Positions 7,174 through 15,819 are shown, counted from the first letter of the stretch. The stretch: DNA of 49,944 bases from an uncultured Eubacteriales bacterium (GCA_900317765.1 ONID01000013.1:1-49944), one strand, 5' to 3'. The notes: generated from the sequence alone by a model not told the origin. Program-made: numbers and translations.

Positions 7174-8694
7174 TTATTTTTTACGACGGATAAGCAGCCG
7201 GTACTTAGTAACTGTGCAGAAATAATTAATACATTTTAACCCGTCAGAAAGACGAAGGATACTATGCTTTTCGGCAACAAACGACGGATTAAATTCTGCA
7301 CAGTTGACGCCTTGGGGGGTGTCCTCGAGGATAATGCCCTGCGCTTTCAGCTCGTCACGGATGCGGTCGGCTTCGGCGAAATTCTTTGCCTTGCGCGCTG
7401 CCTGACGCTGCTGGATGAGGGCTTCGATTTCGCTGTCGAGATCGTCCGACTTCCGGTTGTAGAGCAGTCCCATCACGCCGGTCAGTTCGTTGTAGAGGTC
7501 AAGGGCAAACTGCGCCAGCTCCTTGGAATGAGTGGAGGATGCGCCGAGATGGGTGTTGATGTCGCGGGCAAGGTCAAATATGGCTGAAATCGCGCCCGCG
7601 GTGTTGAAGTCCTCTTCCATGGAGTCGATGAAGTGCTGTTTGTGGGAGAGAAGCTGCTCTTTAATGGCGTCCTCGCCTTCCTGCCAGCCGGAGGGAGCCT
7701 TGGAGAGATAGAATTCGACGTTTTCAAGGGCAGTGTAAAGACGTGCGAGAGCCGACTTGTTCTGCTCGATGATGTCGACCGAGTAGTTGATGGGACTTCT
7801 GTACTGACTGGAGAGCATAAAGAGGCGGATCGGCTCGTAGCCGAATGCTTCGCCCACGTCGCGCACGGTGAAGAAGTTGCCGAGCGACTTGCTCATCTTC
7901 TGGTTGTCGACGTTGATAAAGCCGTTGTGCATCCAGTAAAGTGCAAAGGGCTTGCCTGTGCAGCATTCCGACTGGGCGATTTCGTTCTCATGGTGGGGGA
8001 AGATGAGGTCCTGTCCGCCGCAGTGAATGTCGATGGTGTCGCCCAGCAGAGCGATGTTCATGGCGGAGCACTCTATGTGCCATCCCGGACGACCCTTGCC
8101 CCAGGGGGAATCCCAGAAGGGCTCGCCTTCCTTGGCTGCCTTCCAGAGTGCGAAGTCCGCCCGGTCGCGTTTGATGTCGCCTGCGTCTACACGCTCACTG
8201 GCACCTGCCACAAGATCCTCGAGGGGAAGATGGGAGAGCTTGCCGTATTCGGGGAATGTTCTGGTGCTGAAATATACGTCCCCCTGCGATTCGTAGGCGT
8301 GTCCTTTTTCAACCAGAACGGAGATGATCTCTATGATCTTGTCGATATTTTCGGTGGCCTTGGGATGAATATTGGCGGGCTTCACGCCGAGCGCCTTGAC
8401 GTCCTTCCAGTATTCCTCTATGTAGCGTTCGGAAATGACCTTGAAGTCGACTCCCTCGGCTTTGGCTTTGTTGATGATTTTGTCATCCACGTCGGTGAAA
8501 TTCTGAACGAATGTCACCTTCATTCCACGCCACTCAAAATAGCGGCGCAGGGTGTCGAAGGTGATAATGGGACGTGCGTTTCCGATGTGGATAAGGTTGT
8601 AAACGGTAGGCCCGCAGGCATACATCTTGACTTCGTTTTCTACCTGCGGCACGAATTCCTCCATCTTGCGGGTAAGCGTATTGAATATTCTCAT
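7174..8694 (-). CDS. cysS: cysteinyl-tRNA synthetase
   Basis: A 506-aa class I aminoacyl-tRNA synthetase that charges tRNA-Cys. The ATP-binding HIGN motif is at residues 36-39, the zinc ligand Cys27 sits in YACGPTVYN, and the KMSKS loop is at 266-270. The ECSAMN and GGQDLIFPHHENE segments of the catalytic core are intact. The start at 8694 has GGAGG nine bases upstream; the frame is open further but without a ribosome site. About 36 residues follow the usual LEDTPQGV ending, a tail I do not recognise that runs to the terminator region. It is the last gene of the T-box-controlled cysteine operon, 100 bp after cysE. Confidence 0.95.
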   Translation of the reverse strand: MRIFNTLTRKMEEFVPQVENEVKMYACGPTVYNLIHIGNARPIITFDTLRRYFEWRGMKVTFVQNFTDVDDKIINKAKAEGVDFKVISERYIEEYWKDVKALGVKPANIHPKATENIDKIIEIISVLVEKGHAYESQGDVYFSTRTFPEYGKLSHLPLEDLVAGASERVDAGDIKRDRADFALWKAAKEGEPFWDSPWGKGRPGWHIECSAMNIALLGDTIDIHCGGQDLIFPHHENEIAQSECCTGKPFALYWMHNGFINVDNQKMSKSLGNFFTVRDVGEAFGYEPIRLFMLSSQYRSPINYSVDIIEQNKSALARLYTALENVEFYLSKAPSGWQEGEDAIKEQLLSHKQHFIDSMEEDFNTAGAISAIFDLARDINTHLGASSTHSKELAQFALDLYNELTGVMGLLYNRKSDDLDSEIEALIQQRQAARKAKNFAEADRIRDELKAQGIILEDTPQGVNCAEFNPSFVAEKHSILRLSDGLKCINYFCTVTKYRLLIRRKK

Positions 8695-8721
8695 AACAGT
8701 TTCCTCCAAAAAAATAATTCC

Positions 8722-8792
8722 AAGGGCGTAGCCCTTCCTCAATGATTCATTATTCAGTTTTCAGTATTCAATTAGCGGCGTGACAGCGCCGC
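8722..8792. repeat. intergenic element bounded by two hairpins between cysE and cysS
   Basis: AAGGGC-GTA-GCCCTT (8722-8736) and GCGGCG-TGACAG-CGCCGC (8775-8792) are two perfect short stem-loops. They flank an AT-rich stretch built from related words (ATTCATTATTCAG, TTTTCAGTATTCA). The layout resembles small dispersed intergenic repeats, but only one copy is present here. Confidence 0.45.
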
Positions 8793-8794
8793 GC

Positions 8795-9460
8795 CTATAT
8801 GCCTCCTCCGTCGGTGTTTTCCAGACCGCCCATGTCCAGTTTTTTCTGGAGGCGTTCGATTTCACGCTGGAGACGACAGATGTCCTGGGAAACGGGATCG
8901 GTGTAGTGTATCTGATCGAGATCAGAAGCGGGTGTCCGTCCCGCAACGCGCACCACCCTGGCGGGAACGCCCACAGCGGTGGCGTCAGCGGGAACTTCGC
9001 TGAGCACAACCGCGCCGGCTGCGATGCGGGCGTTGTCGCCCACAGAAAAGGGACCGAGCACTTTTGCGCCGGAGCCGATGAGAACGTTGTTGCCGATTGT
9101 CGGATGACGTTTGCCCGTATCCTTGCCTGTACCGCCGAGGGTGACGCCCTGATAGATGGTGCAGCCGTCGCCTACCTCCGCCGTCTCACCGATTACTACG
9201 CCCATGCCGTGATCGATCAGCACTCCGCGGCCGATCTTCGCTGCGGGATGTATCTCGATGCCGGTTCTTTTCTTGGCGCGTTCGCTGATCCATCTTGCCA
9301 GAAATTTGAGATTGTGCCTGAAACACCAATTGGCACGCCGGTGGGACATGAGTGCCTTGTATCCCGGATAGAGAAGCCTGACTTCAAAGGCACTGCGTGC
9401 GGCAGGGTCTCTTTCCATGATTGCCCTGACAAGCTCCTGACGGTAACTTGACAAATTCAT
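8795..9460 (-). CDS. cysE: serine O-acetyltransferase
   Basis: A 221-aa hexapeptide-repeat acetyltransferase that makes O-acetylserine from serine and acetyl-CoA, the committed step of cysteine synthesis. The short helical N-terminal domain is of the Gram-positive CysE/EpsC type. The left-handed beta-helix (about 70-165) contains IDHGMGVVIGETAEVGDG and the GGTGKDTGKRHPTIG loop, which carries the active-site His and CoA contacts. The last 45 residues are an unusual helical tail with RLQREIERLQKK. An AAAGGAG Shine-Dalgarno immediately precedes the ATG. It lies between the unrecognised first gene of the operon and cysS, the gene pairing known from Bacillus (gltX-cysE-cysS). Confidence 0.95.
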   Translation of the reverse strand: MNLSSYRQELVRAIMERDPAARSAFEVRLLYPGYKALMSHRRANWCFRHNLKFLARWISERAKKRTGIEIHPAAKIGRGVLIDHGMGVVIGETAEVGDGCTIYQGVTLGGTGKDTGKRHPTIGNNVLIGSGAKVLGPFSVGDNARIAAGAVVLSEVPADATAVGVPARVVRVAGRTPASDLDQIHYTDPVSQDICRLQREIERLQKKLDMGGLENTDGGGI

Positions 9461-9525
9461 CAGCTCCTTTAGTCAATGAAAAAAATCGACTGTCAATATT
9501 GCTCTTCAGTAATATCAGAAAAGTA

Positions 9526-10398
9526 TTATCTTGCTACTCTCTTCATGAGGTTTTCAAATATCGAAAGCTCGGCGGCAAGCGCTGAGATCATAGGCCCGTT
9601 CTCCGGCTTGGCCGGGTAGGTTTTCATCAGTGCCGCACGGTGGTTTTCGGGCAGAAGGTCGATACTGTGCAGATAATCCTCCGTGATTCCGTTTGCTTCG
9701 CAGATCATCTTGATGAGAAGCGTGCGAAGCTCTCCGATGGTTTCACAGGCGTAAATAACCGAACCGCCGGAAATGGCGTGCTTGGCAATATTGACCTTGG
9801 TGTAGAAGTAATTCCACAATTCCTTCTCGGTCTGATCGTTCTCCGGTTCCGGTGCAGGCTCGTAGGCGGGAACCGCATGGGATGGCGCTGCGATCGGTGC
9901 GGGAACAACCTGCTCCGGCTTGGCTGCGGGCGGTTCTTCAAAATCGTCATCGAAATCGTCGGAGAAATCATCGTCATATTTCGGTCTGTCCGTGGTGGGA
10001 TCCGAATTTTTTCTCGTTGCAGGCGGGTAAAAACTTGTCGCGGCTCCGTTCTTGTCCATGTAGGGCATCCACCAGCCGAACGACGGAAGATTCTGTTCAC
10101 CGCAAACAATTACCTGCGCCTTCAGTCCGTTGTCAAAGATATAATTGACGAAAGTTCTTCCTTCCGACTCGTTTTTCTGAATGTCTATGGGGCGGAGAAA
10201 CTGCCTTATCAGGAATTCAAGGTCGGCATTCACTTTGGCAAGCGCCGATTCATCAGCCGACGACACCACGAAATAGATCTCGTTCGGTGTGTATTCGTCG
10301 TTTCCGGTGAGAATAAAGGTGGAGACTCCCTCGATCTTGCGAACCATTACATTCAGCTTCTTAGCCATCACAGCGCGTGCCTGCATTATTTCGCTCAT
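9526..10398 (-). CDS. unrecognised protein, first gene of the cysteine T-box operon; possible degenerate nucleotidyltransferase fold
   Basis: A 290-aa soluble protein I cannot assign with confidence. Residues 1-115 form an alpha/beta domain, a very acidic Asp/Glu/Phe and Pro/Ala-rich linker spans about 140-195, and 195-290 is helical. Predicted layout (strand, GVSTFILTGN turn, then NEIYFVVS, later GLKAQVIV, then a helical C-domain) resembles antibiotic-type nucleotidyltransferases. However, the Gly-Ser and Asp-x-Asp metal residues and the third Asp are absent, so if the fold is right the enzyme is probably inactive. This fold guess is inference. It follows the T-box leader directly and precedes cysE by 65 bp, so it should be induced when tRNA-Cys is uncharged. 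AAAGGA lies 10 bases before the ATG. Confidence 0.75.
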   Translation of the reverse strand: MSEIMQARAVMAKKLNVMVRKIEGVSTFILTGNDEYTPNEIYFVVSSADESALAKVNADLEFLIRQFLRPIDIQKNESEGRTFVNYIFDNGLKAQVIVCGEQNLPSFGWWMPYMDKNGAATSFYPPATRKNSDPTTDRPKYDDDFSDDFDDDFEEPPAAKPEQVVPAPIAAPSHAVPAYEPAPEPENDQTEKELWNYFYTKVNIAKHAISGGSVIYACETIGELRTLLIKMICEANGITEDYLHSIDLLPENHRAALMKTYPAKPENGPMISALAAELSIFENLMKRVAR

Positions 10399-10446
10399 TT
10401 TTCAGCATTCCTTTCATATATGATTATATTTGTACGATAGACGAAA

Positions 10447-10733
10447 CGCCTCCGTCGTGCCGGAAACGACACAACGGAGGCGAAATTATACAGAGAAAAA
10501 TTCCACGGTTCCACTCCTGTTTGTTACTTTCAAGTGCCTTAACGCGGCAGCACGTGTGCGAATACTGTAGCGACTGACCGTTCCTCGCACCTGCGTGATG
10601 AAGGGCGCATTCGTCCCTGCGCCGTACAGGGAACGCTTTCAGCCGATGACGTTCCTTCTCTGAATGCCGTGCGCGGAGATTACTTATCCCTCTGAGCATT
10701 TTATTGTATTTGAAATTGCAGAGTCTGACTGTT
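10447..10733 (-). ncRNA. T-box riboswitch, tRNA-Cys specific
   Basis: On the minus strand, a 280-nt leader between a strong promoter and the 290-aa gene has the hallmarks of a T-box. Stem I landmarks are GGATAAGTAA and AGAGAAGGAACG...GGCTGAAA (about 10640-10690). The specifier stretch GAA-TGC is at 10607-10612, with TGC (10607-10609) a cysteine codon. The T-box core GTGGAACCGTG is at 10504-10514. Its UGGA (10510-10513) would pair with an acceptor end UCCA, and tRNA-Cys is known for the discriminator U73. A competing terminator stem CGCCTCCGT/ACGGAGGCG (10447-10482) follows, with a weak U-tract. Uncharged tRNA-Cys should favour antitermination of the cysE-cysS operon. Confidence 0.88.
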
Positions 10734-10739
10734 TAGTAC

Positions 10740-10768
10740 ATTATACGCTATCGCAGCGGATTTTGCAA
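10740..10768 (-). promoter_or_regulatory. sigma-A promoter of the cysteine operon
   Basis: TTGCAA (10763-10768) and TATAAT (10740-10745) on the minus strand are 17 bp apart, directly upstream of the T-box leader. Confidence 0.85.
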
Positions 10769-10811
10769 CTGTTATTTTAAAAAAATATTATTCCGCTCGA
10801 CCGGGATTTTC

Positions 10812-10892
10812 TGTCGAAGCCTCCCGACGGCACAAATTTATTCAGCCTTTCGCCTCGTTGTGACAAATCTCTTTTTCCCGCTGTCGTATAAT
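10812..10892 (+). promoter_or_regulatory. Spo0A-type sigma-A promoter of spoIIE
   Basis: TATAAT (10887-10892) is preceded by GTGACA (10860-10865) at the abnormal spacing of 21 bp. That spacing is known for Spo0A-P-activated sigma-A promoters such as Bacillus spoIIE. A Spo0A-box variant TGACAAA (10861-10867) overlaps the -35, and a perfect box TGTCGAA lies at 10812-10818. Confidence 0.72.
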
Positions 10893-10937
10893 CATGCTGC
10901 GCCCGATGACCGATGGGCAAGGGAGGATTGACACAAG

Positions 10938-13259
10938 ATGAACGTACAGGATACAGCGGCAGGTTTAGCCGAAAAATCGGAGGAGAGCATTCTTCCGCTG
11001 CTGAAAAAGTACATCCCGGGGCTGACCGCCGCGGTGTTCAGTGCACTGATGAACCGCGCCCCGTTGCCCGGAGGGTATTTTCCTTTAGGCGCGGCGTTCA
11101 TGGCGGCTGTGCCGCAGAATTATGCCGCAGCCGCTGCGGTGGGTGGCATGTTGAGCTGCCTGACCGACGGCGGTGTGCTCACTTCAATGGATGGTCTGCG
11201 ACATGTGGCGTCGCTGCTTGCCGTATGCGGCATACGCTGGGCGCTCGGTGAGCTCCGGAAAATCAACCGCGCCAGATTTTACCCCTTCTTTGCGGCACTC
11301 GCGGGCGTGCTTATGACCAATATCGTGATTAACGGCACCACCGGCTCGGTCATATCCTTTTCCACGCTGTATTTTGTCATCGAAGGCGCAATGGCAGGAA
11401 TCGCTGCGATGTTTTTTTCGGGAGCCTGCCGTGCTGCCGAGCGGTTCGGCAGCGGCGAAAGACTCAGCAGAATTGCGTCGGTCTCGCTGATCATTACTCT
11501 CTGCGCCGCGGCTGTTCCCCTGTGCCGTCTGCGATTTTTCGGCGTTTCACCGGGAATCGTGCTGCTGCATGCGTCGGTGCTTCTGGTCGCTTCCGCAAGA
11601 CGGGAAGTGGGAGGCGCGACGTCCGGCATCGCAGCCGGATGTGTGACGTCTCTTGCGAGATACAGCATGGTGCAGGGAGCGGTGTTCCCTGTTGCCGCAC
11701 TGCTCGCCGGGTACGCGGCATTTTACGGAAGGATTTTCGCAGCCTCGGCATATATCGCCTGCTGCTTTATGGGCTGTCTGACAATGGGTCGCCTGGACTT
11801 CATCCTCGTTGCGGAAGCGGCTGCCGGGGGAATCATCAGCTGTCTTATACCTGCGGAATGGGCGGAAAGAGCGCTTTCTGCCGCCGGATTCGGCAGGCGT
11901 ATTGACATTTCCGGCGTGCGGAATGAATCCGCGTCCCACAGGCTCAGCGACGCGTCGGAGGCGATTAACGGCATCTGCAATGTGCTCGGACAGGTGTCGG
12001 ACGGACTGGAAAAGCGCAGTCTGCCGGACGACGATTCCATCTACAGCCGCGCATTCGGCGAAGTCTGCGGCAAATGCGCCTTTTGCGGCATGTGCTTCGG
12101 CGAAGGCTCTCCCGGTTCCGGCGGGAGAATCAGGCAGCTTGCGGATAAACTGAAAAAAGGAAGATCGGTGAGCGGCGGTGAAATATCCGAAGCGTTGGGG
12201 AAGAAATGCATCCGTGAGGATGAGCTTGCGGGAGAGATCAACCGGGGGTACGGGTATTACCTCGCTTCGCGGAGTGCTTTCAGCAGGTTTTCGAACATCC
12301 GTTCCGTGGTCAACGGACAGCTTGAGGGCGTCGGAATCATGCTCGGCAGACTCAGTGAAAATCTGAACGCCGAAAGGGAGGACGAGTATTCCTCCGAGGA
12401 ACTTGCAGAATATCTGACTGCCTGCGGGTTTGAGATAATGAATTGTTCCTGCCGCGTGCAATCGGGCGGCAGAAGGACAATCCTGCTGACGGCGAGGTGC
12501 CGTGATGACGAATCGGAGGCGGCGGAAATCGCCTGCTGCGCCGGGGAGTGCCTGGGATACGGGTTTGACGTGGAAGGCGTCGAAAATGCAGGGGACATGC
12601 TCCACATCCGGCTGGCGCAGCGGAAAAAATATTCCATTGTCTGCGCAGGGGCGCAGCATTGCTGCGGCGGAGAGAACCTTTGCGGGGATTCGTACGAATT
12701 CTTTGAGGACAGACACGGCGTGGGCTATATGATGCTCAGCGACGGCATGGGAAGCGGCGGACGCGCCGCTGTGGAGGGCGCGTTGACCTGCGAGCTGTTC
12801 CGGAGGCTGCTGGGAGGAGGCTTTGATTTCGACAGCGCGGTAAAAATTGTCAATTCCGCACTGATGATCAAGTCGGAGGATGAAACGCTTTCCACAGCGG
12901 ATTGTCTGGCGGTCAACCTGTACAGCGGACGCGCCGTGATCAGCAAAGCGGGAGCTGCCCAGAGCTATCATGTGAGGGACGGTTTCGTTACCCGGATCGA
13001 CCTGCCTTCCCTTCCGCTGGGCATACTCTGTGAGACTGACACGGCAAAATACACCTTTACCGCCGAGGCAGGAGACATGATTGTAATGCTTTCGGACGGA
13101 GTGCCCACCGACGACAGCCAATGGTTCGAGAATATGCTGCGCTCCTTTGACGGAAGACCTGCCGGAGAGTTTGCGAAAATGCTTGTGGATAATGCCGTCA
13201 GACGAAGACCCGAAGGCGATGACGATGACATCACGGTGACGATAGGGACGATAGTGTAA
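10938..13259 (+). CDS. spoIIE: stage II sporulation protein E, PP2C-type phosphatase
   Basis: A 773-aa membrane phosphatase. In spore formers it dephosphorylates SpoIIAA to release sigma-F in the forespore and takes part in polar septation with FtsZ. Residues about 25-315 contain around ten hydrophobic segments. The central region (about 330-560) is cytoplasmic and includes a cysteine cluster near residues 375-395 (CGKCAFCGMC). The C-terminal PP2C domain (about 570-773) has SDGMGSGG at 601-608, a metal/phosphate motif, then TADCLAVNL, GAAQSYHVRDG, LSDGVP and the late DDDDIT. Length is close to Bacillus SpoIIE. The Shine-Dalgarno AGGGAGGA lies 10 bases before the ATG. It is monocistronic, with a Spo0A-type promoter and its own terminator, and indicates a sporulating organism. 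Confidence 0.95.
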   Translation: MNVQDTAAGLAEKSEESILPLLKKYIPGLTAAVFSALMNRAPLPGGYFPLGAAFMAAVPQNYAAAAAVGGMLSCLTDGGVLTSMDGLRHVASLLAVCGIRWALGELRKINRARFYPFFAALAGVLMTNIVINGTTGSVISFSTLYFVIEGAMAGIAAMFFSGACRAAERFGSGERLSRIASVSLIITLCAAAVPLCRLRFFGVSPGIVLLHASVLLVASARREVGGATSGIAAGCVTSLARYSMVQGAVFPVAALLAGYAAFYGRIFAASAYIACCFMGCLTMGRLDFILVAEAAAGGIISCLIPAEWAERALSAAGFGRRIDISGVRNESASHRLSDASEAINGICNVLGQVSDGLEKRSLPDDDSIYSRAFGEVCGKCAFCGMCFGEGSPGSGGRIRQLADKLKKGRSVSGGEISEALGKKCIREDELAGEINRGYGYYLASRSAFSRFSNIRSVVNGQLEGVGIMLGRLSENLNAEREDEYSSEELAEYLTACGFEIMNCSCRVQSGGRRTILLTARCRDDESEAAEIACCAGECLGYGFDVEGVENAGDMLHIRLAQRKKYSIVCAGAQHCCGGENLCGDSYEFFEDRHGVGYMMLSDGMGSGGRAAVEGALTCELFRRLLGGGFDFDSAVKIVNSALMIKSEDETLSTADCLAVNLYSGRAVISKAGAAQSYHVRDGFVTRIDLPSLPLGILCETDTAKYTFTAEAGDMIVMLSDGVPTDDSQWFENMLRSFDGRPAGEFAKMLVDNAVRRRPEGDDDDITVTIGTIV

Positions 13260-13276
13260 ATACTTTCAGAAACAAA

Positions 13277-13326
13277 ACCGGCAGATACTGCATTATCATC
13301 ACAGTGTCTGCCGGTATGGTGTTTTT
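13277..13326. terminator. bidirectional terminator between spoIIE and GH31 gene
   Basis: ACCGGCAGATACTG (13277-13290) pairs with CAGTGTCTGCCGGT (13302-13315) with one wobble/mismatch. TGTTTTT follows on the plus strand and a T-rich run on the minus strand. Confidence 0.8.
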
Positions 13327-13337
13327 ATCGGAATAGA

Positions 13338-15644
13338 TCAGCGGATGGCGTTTATTCTTCTGCCGGAAAATTTGATATTGAATGTCTTTCCGCTTAAATT
13401 GATCCTGAATCTCTCGTATCTCTCGGAATAACCCGATCTGATCTGTTCCACCGCGAGACAACCGCGATGGCTGACGAATCTGTAAATGTTGTATTCTCCC
13501 TCACGGTAGGCAAAATCGGTGCCGTTGTCCTGATAATGGAGATATTCTCCGTCGCCGCCGTAGACGACAAGCTCTAAGCAGTCGACCTTTTTCTCGCCCA
13601 CGTAATTCATGACAGGCCACATGGGAAGCACTGCGCCTTCACGCACATAGATCGGGCAGGTATCGAGAGGGGCTTCCCGGAGAATGTGAGATCCGCCCGG
13701 GAATCTCTCGCCGGTGTGGAAATCGTACCAGTTGCAGCCCTTGGGAAGGTATACGGCACGGCTGAATTTGCCCTGATCAACGACGGGCGCCACCATCAGC
13801 CACTGTCCCACCATGAACTGATCGTTGATTTCCAGCGCGTTCTTGTCCTTCTGGAATTCCAGACAAAGCGGACGGAACACAGGCAGTCCCGTGCTTTCGG
13901 TCTCGTGGAAGCAGTCGTAGATGTAAGGAATCAACCGGTAGCGAAGGCGGATATATTTGCGGCAGATGTCGAGGGTCTGTTTGTCAAAAGCCCACGGTTC
14001 CTGATGGCGTGTCCCCTTGGCCGCGTGATTGCGGAAAAGCGGTGTAAAGCAGCCCACCTGCGTCCAGCGGCAGAGCAGTTCCGGAGTGCAGTCCGAGCCG
14101 AAACCGCCTACATCCGAGCCGATAAACGCCATTCCGCAGAGTCCCACGCTGCACATCTGGGCGATGGAATAGCGCAGGTGCGACCAGTGGCTCTGGTTGT
14201 CGCCTGTCCAACCGGTGGTGTATTTCTGGGCGCCGCTGTAGCAGGCGCGGGTGATGACAAACGGGCGCCTGCCGGTGTGACGCTTGATTCCCTCATATGT
14301 CGCCTTGCTCATCAGCGAGCCGTAAACATTGTGCATTTCGCTGTGGGTGGTTTTGCGTTCCTCGTCGCAGAAAACCACATCGCCGGGAATTTCGCCGCGG
14401 AAGCTCGCCGGTTCGTTCATGTCGTTCCAGATGCCGGCGACGCCGTCGTCGGTCATGATGCGCTGGTTGTCCGCCCACCAGTTGCGGACGGCGCGTCTGC
14501 CGAAGTCGGGGAATACCGAATCGCCCGGCCAGACGACGTTTTCATAGATTTTTCCGTCTTTGTCATGCACAAAGAAGTCGTTTTTTACGCCCTCGTCATA
14601 AACGGAGTAGCCCTCTTCCTTCTTGACGCCGGGGTCGATGATAGTCACTACCTTGAAGCCGTGCTTGGATAGGGACTCCAGCATTTCCCTGTGCTGCGGG
14701 TATTGCTTTTCACCCCATGTGAACACCTTGAAATTGTCCATATAGTCGATATCGCAGTAGAGAACGTCGCAGGGAATCTCGTTCTTACGCATGCTCTTGG
14801 CCACGGTCATGAGTTCGTCGCAGTTTTCGTATGACCAGCGGCACTGCTGATAGCCGAGCGTCCAGAGCTGCGGCAGCGGGGTGGTTCCCGTGAGGTAGGT
14901 ATAGCCGCTTACCACTGCTTTGATGGAGTCGCCCGCAATGAGGTAATAATTCAGATCTCCGTCGTCCGACGAGAAGGAATAATAGCCTGTGTTTTCCTTG
15001 CCGAGGTTGAACTGCGTGCGGTGGTGGTTGTCAAAGAAAATGCCGTAATCCACCTTTTCACGGTGTACGATCAGGAAAGGCATTGATTTGTAAAGACTGG
15101 GCATGGTTTCATAATGCGGGTCCGGAATGTCGCTGTTCCACATCTCAAAGGCGTATCCCTTTTTGTTGAGAAAATTGTATTTGTCGCCCAGACCGTAGAA
15201 GTATTCGTCCCCCTCCATGCACTTGAGCACCTCGATTTTGTGTCGGGCAATGCCGTCCGATACGGCGTGCCCTTCCATGCGGGCCTGTTCTATAGCCTCC
15301 TGCGAGATGATGGCGGCGCCCTGCGCTTCCCGTTCGCCTTTAAAGTCGCGGCAGATGACGGTGCCGTCTGACTGCACGAATTTGATGAGGAAATTGTCAT
15401 AGACGTAAATCGCAAGCTTGGAAGTGGATATGACCATATAATTGCCCACCATATTGGCTATGACACGCACGTTTTTCGACTTGTCACCCTCGATGGCGAA
15501 GGAGTGGTTGCATTCGGGTTTGAACGGGCAGAATACGTTAATGATGTCCTCCGTCACCGCCGTGATATATCCGACGGCGTTTTCAAAGGTTATTTCCACC
15601 CGGCTGCCTTCTGTGTTGAAGGATTTGATTCTTCCGAAATTCAT
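13338..15644 (-). CDS. glycoside hydrolase family 31 alpha-glucosidase
   Basis: A 768-aa cytoplasmic GH31 enzyme, most likely an alpha-glucosidase or alpha-xylosidase. The N-terminal beta-sandwich (about 1-215) leads into the (beta/alpha)8 barrel. The nucleophile is Asp408 in IWNDMNEPASF and the acid/base is Asp482 in WTGDNQSHW. The substrate-site stretches DIDYMDNFKVFTW, GSDVGGFG and RNHAAKGTRHQEPW are typical of alpha-1,4/1,6-glucosidases. No signal peptide is present, so it should act on imported oligosaccharides. The ATG at 15644 has GGAGG 11 bases upstream and lies downstream of a clear sigma-A promoter; an earlier in-frame ATG would start upstream of that promoter. It is monocistronic. 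Confidence 0.92.
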   Translation of the reverse strand: MNFGRIKSFNTEGSRVEITFENAVGYITAVTEDIINVFCPFKPECNHSFAIEGDKSKNVRVIANMVGNYMVISTSKLAIYVYDNFLIKFVQSDGTVICRDFKGEREAQGAAIISQEAIEQARMEGHAVSDGIARHKIEVLKCMEGDEYFYGLGDKYNFLNKKGYAFEMWNSDIPDPHYETMPSLYKSMPFLIVHREKVDYGIFFDNHHRTQFNLGKENTGYYSFSSDDGDLNYYLIAGDSIKAVVSGYTYLTGTTPLPQLWTLGYQQCRWSYENCDELMTVAKSMRKNEIPCDVLYCDIDYMDNFKVFTWGEKQYPQHREMLESLSKHGFKVVTIIDPGVKKEEGYSVYDEGVKNDFFVHDKDGKIYENVVWPGDSVFPDFGRRAVRNWWADNQRIMTDDGVAGIWNDMNEPASFRGEIPGDVVFCDEERKTTHSEMHNVYGSLMSKATYEGIKRHTGRRPFVITRACYSGAQKYTTGWTGDNQSHWSHLRYSIAQMCSVGLCGMAFIGSDVGGFGSDCTPELLCRWTQVGCFTPLFRNHAAKGTRHQEPWAFDKQTLDICRKYIRLRYRLIPYIYDCFHETESTGLPVFRPLCLEFQKDKNALEINDQFMVGQWLMVAPVVDQGKFSRAVYLPKGCNWYDFHTGERFPGGSHILREAPLDTCPIYVREGAVLPMWPVMNYVGEKKVDCLELVVYGGDGEYLHYQDNGTDFAYREGEYNIYRFVSHRGCLAVEQIRSGYSERYERFRINLSGKTFNIKFSGRRINAIR

Positions 15645-15702
15645 ATGTAAATCAGCCTCCGTTTTGTTTCTGAATTTGTCTGGAATGTTCTTACTGACTA
15701 TC

Positions 15703-15731
15703 ATTATAACAAAGATTATCTCAAATATCAA
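15703..15731 (-). promoter_or_regulatory. sigma-A promoter of the GH31 gene
   Basis: On the minus strand, TTGATA (15726-15731) and TATAAT (15703-15708) are 17 bp apart, about 60 bp upstream of the start codon. Confidence 0.75.
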
Positions 15732-15819
15732 GAATAACAGACATATCTTATAAAAAATTCGGTGCGGAGCCATGCGGAATTATCGATTATTGCGAATGAT
15801 ATACAGATAAACCAGTCAA

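Noticed and set aside
7633..8745. 370-codon open frame antisense to cysS
   Set aside because: CysS has all catalytic motifs; the antisense frame is a shadow.
11547..13121. 524-codon open frame antisense to spoIIE
   Set aside because: SpoIIE is complete on the other strand with promoter and terminator; the antisense product has no motifs.
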